A program made the translations under genes and the position numbers. 64,000 bases of DNA from Sphingopyxis sp. (GTDB taxonomy: Bacteria > Pseudomonadota > Alphaproteobacteria > Sphingomonadales > Sphingomonadaceae): assembly GCA_013823985.1 (NCBI GenBank), contig PNNB01000050.1, forward strand, positions 62,001 through 126,000. Direction: 5' to 3'. This document shows, one piece after another, positions 61,445 to 64,000 of this stretch; the stretch's first letter is position 1; the number at the start of each line of letters is the position of its first letter. A model generated the notes under the pieces. That model saw only the letters and a program-made list of their open reading frames with translations. It did not search any database and was not told where the DNA came from.

Positions 61445-62701
61445 TTATTTCTTTTTCAACAACGACTTGAAGCCCGACATCACCGATTTCTTGGACTTCT
61501 CGACCTCGGGTGCGGCCTCTGCAGCTTCGGCTGCACTGCCCGCAATCATGTCGGCCAAGTTGACGATGCCCGACGACAATTTGCTGCCGCGTACGGCGTC
61601 AACGACGGGCTGGCCCACTTTGGCTGCCTGTGCGGTCGCCTTGGGATCGGACGGCAGGATCAAATCGATCTTGCGTTCGATCGTGCTTTCAAAGTCTTTC
61701 CGGCTGATTTCGAGCGCGGCTGTCTGAACATTATTTGCCACCACAATGGTTTTGCAATGCGGCGCATTCTGTTTCAGCCATGCCAGTACGCGGATCGTAT
61801 CGCGTGCCGATGCAAGTGTCAGTTCGGTTGTAACAACCGCCATATTCACGTCCTGCATCAGATGCGGGTAAGCGATCAGCATGCTTCTCGGCATGTCGAT
61901 AACGGTGTTTTCGAACGCCGCGCGGAACTCTTCCTGCAGCTGGTAAAACGCGCTGCCATCGGTCAGCACCGGGCTGCTCATCGGAGCTTCGGCGGACAAG
62001 ATCGACAGTTTTTCGTTCGCCTTGATCATGGCGCGCTCGATAAAGAGCCCGTCGATACGGCTGGGATTGTCGATAGCGTCCGTCAGACCGCGACCCGGTT
62101 CCAGGTCCATCGCCAGAGCGCCAGTCCCGAAATGGACGTCGAGATCAAGAAAACCGGTTGGATGCCCTTGCGTTTGCGAAAAGGTCCATGCAAGCGACGA
62201 CGCAATCGTCGACGCGCCACATCCACCGCGCGTTCCAATAACGGCGGTTGAAATATGGGGACGATCGGCCGAGTGTTCCTCATGCTTGGGAGCGTTCAGG
62301 ATCGTCTGGGCGTTTGCAAACGCGTCGCGCAAAGCATCGGGGCTCAGCGGCTTCAGAAGATAATCCTGCAACCCGGACATGAGAAGGTCGCGATAGAGGC
62401 GAACATCGTTCACCTGACCGACGGCAATAACAATGGTGCCCGGTTCGCAAACCTCGGCCAAGCTGTTGATATCCGAAATCGGATCGCCCGACTCGGACAG
62501 ATCGACCAGAAGGATTTGCGGGCTTGCCGATACCGAAAGCGACTGGATCGCGTTACGCAGACCGCCCTTATAGGCCTTGTCCTGGCTCCAACCCATTTCT
62601 TCACATACGCCGCGAATGACGTCGAGCGTCATGTCGTCGCAGACATAGGCGTTTATCGGATCACGTGTACCGGCAACGCCGGATTTCCATGGAGCGTTCA
62701 T
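61445..62701 (-). CDS. cpaE: Pilus assembly protein CpaE/TadZ
   Basis: A MinD/ParA-like localisation protein of 418 residues. An N-terminal receiver-like part (ILLVDLSESGDPISDINSLAEVCEPGTIVIAVGQVNDV) lacks an obvious phosphorylation site; the ATPase part has the deviant Walker A TRGGCGASTIASSLAW. A C-terminal Lys-rich tail (SKKSVMSGFKSLLKKK) is present. It positions Tad pilus machinery at the pole in Caulobacter. The start overlaps the cpaD stop by 1 nt. Confidence 0.94.
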   Translation of the reverse strand: MNAPWKSGVAGTRDPINAYVCDDMTLDVIRGVCEEMGWSQDKAYKGGLRNAIQSLSVSASPQILLVDLSESGDPISDINSLAEVCEPGTIVIAVGQVNDVRLYRDLLMSGLQDYLLKPLSPDALRDAFANAQTILNAPKHEEHSADRPHISTAVIGTRGGCGASTIASSLAWTFSQTQGHPTGFLDLDVHFGTGALAMDLEPGRGLTDAIDNPSRIDGLFIERAMIKANEKLSILSAEAPMSSPVLTDGSAFYQLQEEFRAAFENTVIDMPRSMLIAYPHLMQDVNMAVVTTELTLASARDTIRVLAWLKQNAPHCKTIVVANNVQTAALEISRKDFESTIERKIDLILPSDPKATAQAAKVGQPVVDAVRGSKLSSGIVNLADMIAGSAAEAAEAAPEVEKSKKSVMSGFKSLLKKK

Positions 62702-63306
62702 TAGTTGCCTCCGGTTTTCGCGCGGTAGGTATCAACCGCTTTTTTGCCGCTGTTCGAATCGAGCCGCTTGTTTTCCTGGCCACGCACCAGATCTTCAGGA
62801 TCGGCGATCATCGCGGCGAGGTTGCTGTTAATGGCGCAGCCGTGGTTGCTGTGGTTGCTGGCGTTGTAATTGCGGTCATGATCCGTGCTCCAGTCGGGGC
62901 ACGAAGGCACCGAAGCTTTAGAGCGGGTCACGACAACGCGGACCATGCCCGGCGCCACTTGACCGGCGGTCACCGGGGCGACCCCTTCAAGCAAAACACC
63001 ACGTTCAGAAGCCACCTTGGAAACGGCCTTGGTTGCAGATTGGTCGGCATAAGACGAGCCGAAATCCACCGATACCCGGTCGCCATAGCCAAGTTGCAAC
63101 GCATCGAACCATTCGCCGAGACGCTGTTGCTCGACGGTCGATATGCCACTGCCATCGGTATTGAGATCGATGGCGAAGTTCGTCCGTTCCACCACGGGTT
63201 GGTGAACGGAATACATCGACGTGTTTGTTGTTCCCATGGAACCCGCAGCACAACCAGCCAATGTCATGCTGGCGGCCAGGGCGGTCAGGAATTTCGAGTT
63301 ACGCAT
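62701..63306 (-). CDS. cpaD: Pilus assembly lipoprotein CpaD
   Basis: A lipoprotein of 201 residues (lipobox LAGC in SKFLTALAASMTLAGCAAGS) that helps assemble the secretin of the Tad system. The family core is visible in RTNFAIDLNTDGSGISTVEQQRLGEWFDALQLGYGDRVSVDFG and VVVTRSKASVPSCPDWSTDHD. It precedes cpaE with a 1-nt overlap and follows cpaC by 21 nt. Confidence 0.93.
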   Translation of the reverse strand: MRNSKFLTALAASMTLAGCAAGSMGTTNTSMYSVHQPVVERTNFAIDLNTDGSGISTVEQQRLGEWFDALQLGYGDRVSVDFGSSYADQSATKAVSKVASERGVLLEGVAPVTAGQVAPGMVRVVVTRSKASVPSCPDWSTDHDRNYNASNHSNHGCAINSNLAAMIADPEDLVRGQENKRLDSNSGKKAVDTYRAKTGGN

Positions 63307-63327
63307 GTTAAGTCTCCTGAACTGGGA

Positions 63328-64000
63328 TCAATTATCGAAGCTGAAGCCAGGGCCCGAATTGGACGCTTGGGCGGTTGCCTTTTTATCGTCTTTCGGAAGA
63401 GCCGGTGCGGCATCGCTTACCGAGCCCAGTTCAGGGCCGGTAGCAGGCGCCGGAGCGATGGTTGGCATCGGGCGATTTTTGTCGCCTTTCTTGTCCAACA
63501 CCTTACCCATGATCACGCGTTCCGCATCGTTAATCGAATGCATGCCATCGGTCGGCAGTTTGATTTCGCCGTCGGAAACCGGTTTCACCAGATAAGGCGT
63601 GATCACGATCATCAGTTCGGTCTCGTTACGACGCCAGCCGTTGGATTTGAACAAGGCGCCCAAGACAGGAATGTCGCCAACACCCGGTGTTTTATCGACA
63701 GAATTGCTCAACTGATTGCTGAGCAGACCTGCAATCATCATGCTCTGGCCTGAACCCAGCTCGACGGTGGTTTCTGCCATGCGGGTTGTGGTGGCTGGCA
63801 CTTCAAGTCCGCCGACGCGCACAGCGCCCTGCGACGAAATGTCCGAAACTTCGGAACGAACGCGCAAGGAAATGCGGCCATCGGCCAGAACGATCGGCGT
63901 GTAAGTCAGATTGACACCATAGGTCTCATACTGAACGGAAACGCCGTTATCGGACGATGTCACGATTGGGAAACGTCCACCCGCCAGAAATTCCGCAGTC
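63328..64000 (-). CDS. cpaC: Tad pilus secretin CpaC/RcpA (5' part outside the window)
   Basis: The outer-membrane channel of the Tad pilus. The window keeps the C-terminal 223 residues or so. Reading in from base 64000 the frame continues upstream (TAEFLAGGRFPIVTSSDNG), so the true start lies beyond. The secretin domain is plain: VSVQYETYGVNLTYTPIVLADGRISLRVRSEVSDISSQGAV, MAETTVELGSGQSMMIAGLLSNQ, VGDIPVLGALFKSNGWRRNETELMIVITPYLVKP. After it comes a Pro/Ala-rich tail that homologues also carry. Confidence 0.95.
   Translation of the reverse strand, partial: TAEFLAGGRFPIVTSSDNGVSVQYETYGVNLTYTPIVLADGRISLRVRSEVSDISSQGAVRVGGLEVPATTTRMAETTVELGSGQSMMIAGLLSNQLSNSVDKTPGVGDIPVLGALFKSNGWRRNETELMIVITPYLVKPVSDGEIKLPTDGMHSINDAERVIMGKVLDKKGDKNRPMPTIAPAPATGPELGSVSDAAPALPKDDKKATAQASNSGPGFSFDN

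Noticed and set aside
62665..63753. 362-codon plus-strand frame opposite cpaD and cpaC
   Set aside because: It crosses two supported minus-strand genes and shows no domain.
1..64000. CRISPR array, insertion sequence, prophage or integrated island
   Set aside because: No direct-repeat array, transposase, integrase or flanking duplication was found, and the genes read as core chromosome.

Overview
The window reads as chromosomal core DNA from a free-living alphaproteobacterium, most likely Sphingomonadales (Sphingorhabdus/Sphingopyxis-like; genus is inference). The pointers are a gcrA cell-cycle regulator, a split ATP synthase with a separate Fo operon carrying both b' and b subunits, a petABC cytochrome bc1 operon, a type II DAHP synthase, a Tad/Cpa pilus cluster and a short RecO. 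Gene density is very high, with many 1-4 nt stop/start overlaps. I saw no insertion sequence, prophage, CRISPR array or rRNA. No gene-free stretch exceeds 300 bases; the longest are 17518-17806 (candidate promoters and an operator palindrome), 41842-42082 (one dyad) and 11245-11482 (only a terminator hairpin).

Layout. 1-4641: end of a ferredoxin-reductase-type flavoprotein, a Suv3-like helicase, an S4 RNA-binding protein and ferredoxin fdxA. 4689-8860 (minus): trmL, hemF, an acetyltransferase, lipB, a small lipoprotein and an Old Yellow Enzyme homologue, tightly packed. 8913-11244: a family-2 glycosyltransferase and a SleB-type cell-wall hydrolase. 11483-14348 (minus): an EnvZ/OmpR-like pair and an EF-hand protein. 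14513-17517 (minus): tRNA-Gly and petABC. 17807-19929: type II DAHP synthase, a 49-residue membrane protein and a lipoprotein. 19947-24218 (minus): response regulator, LysM-FecR protein and CHASE2 histidine kinase, the most unusual signalling module here. 24376-30502: tRNA-Gln, ilvE, a MarR regulator, hisE, a HIT protein, an APC permease, an MFS exporter and radC. 30707-34543: a ydbH-ynbE-ydbL trio, whose E. coli counterparts belong to AsmA-like phospholipid transport. 34753-37420: atpI-atpB-atpE-b'-b. 37644-41841: a DUF2167 membrane protein with a coupled 29-residue ORF, uvrC, an alpha/beta hydrolase and an orphan yjhX. 42083-46561: a small unknown protein, recO, leuB, metZ, apaG and a LysR regulator. 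46583-52272: a class-A-beta-lactamase-like protein, parE, gcrA, an orphan ABC-2 permease, a small unknown protein and a DUF2147 protein. 52366-59336: an aromatic (tyrosine/homogentisate) catabolic block with maiA, a TonB-dependent receptor, a MarR regulator, hppD, a VOC protein, a C13-type peptidase and fahA. 59396-64000 (minus): tadC, tadB, cpaE, cpaD and the end of cpaC, with no cpaF between cpaE and tadB.

No single obviously novel system stands out. The best leads are the LysM-FecR/CHASE2 kinase operon, the tyrosine-degradation block with an embedded TonB receptor and a VOC enzyme but no homogentisate dioxygenase, the partnerless YjhX, and several perfect palindromes in divergent promoter regions.
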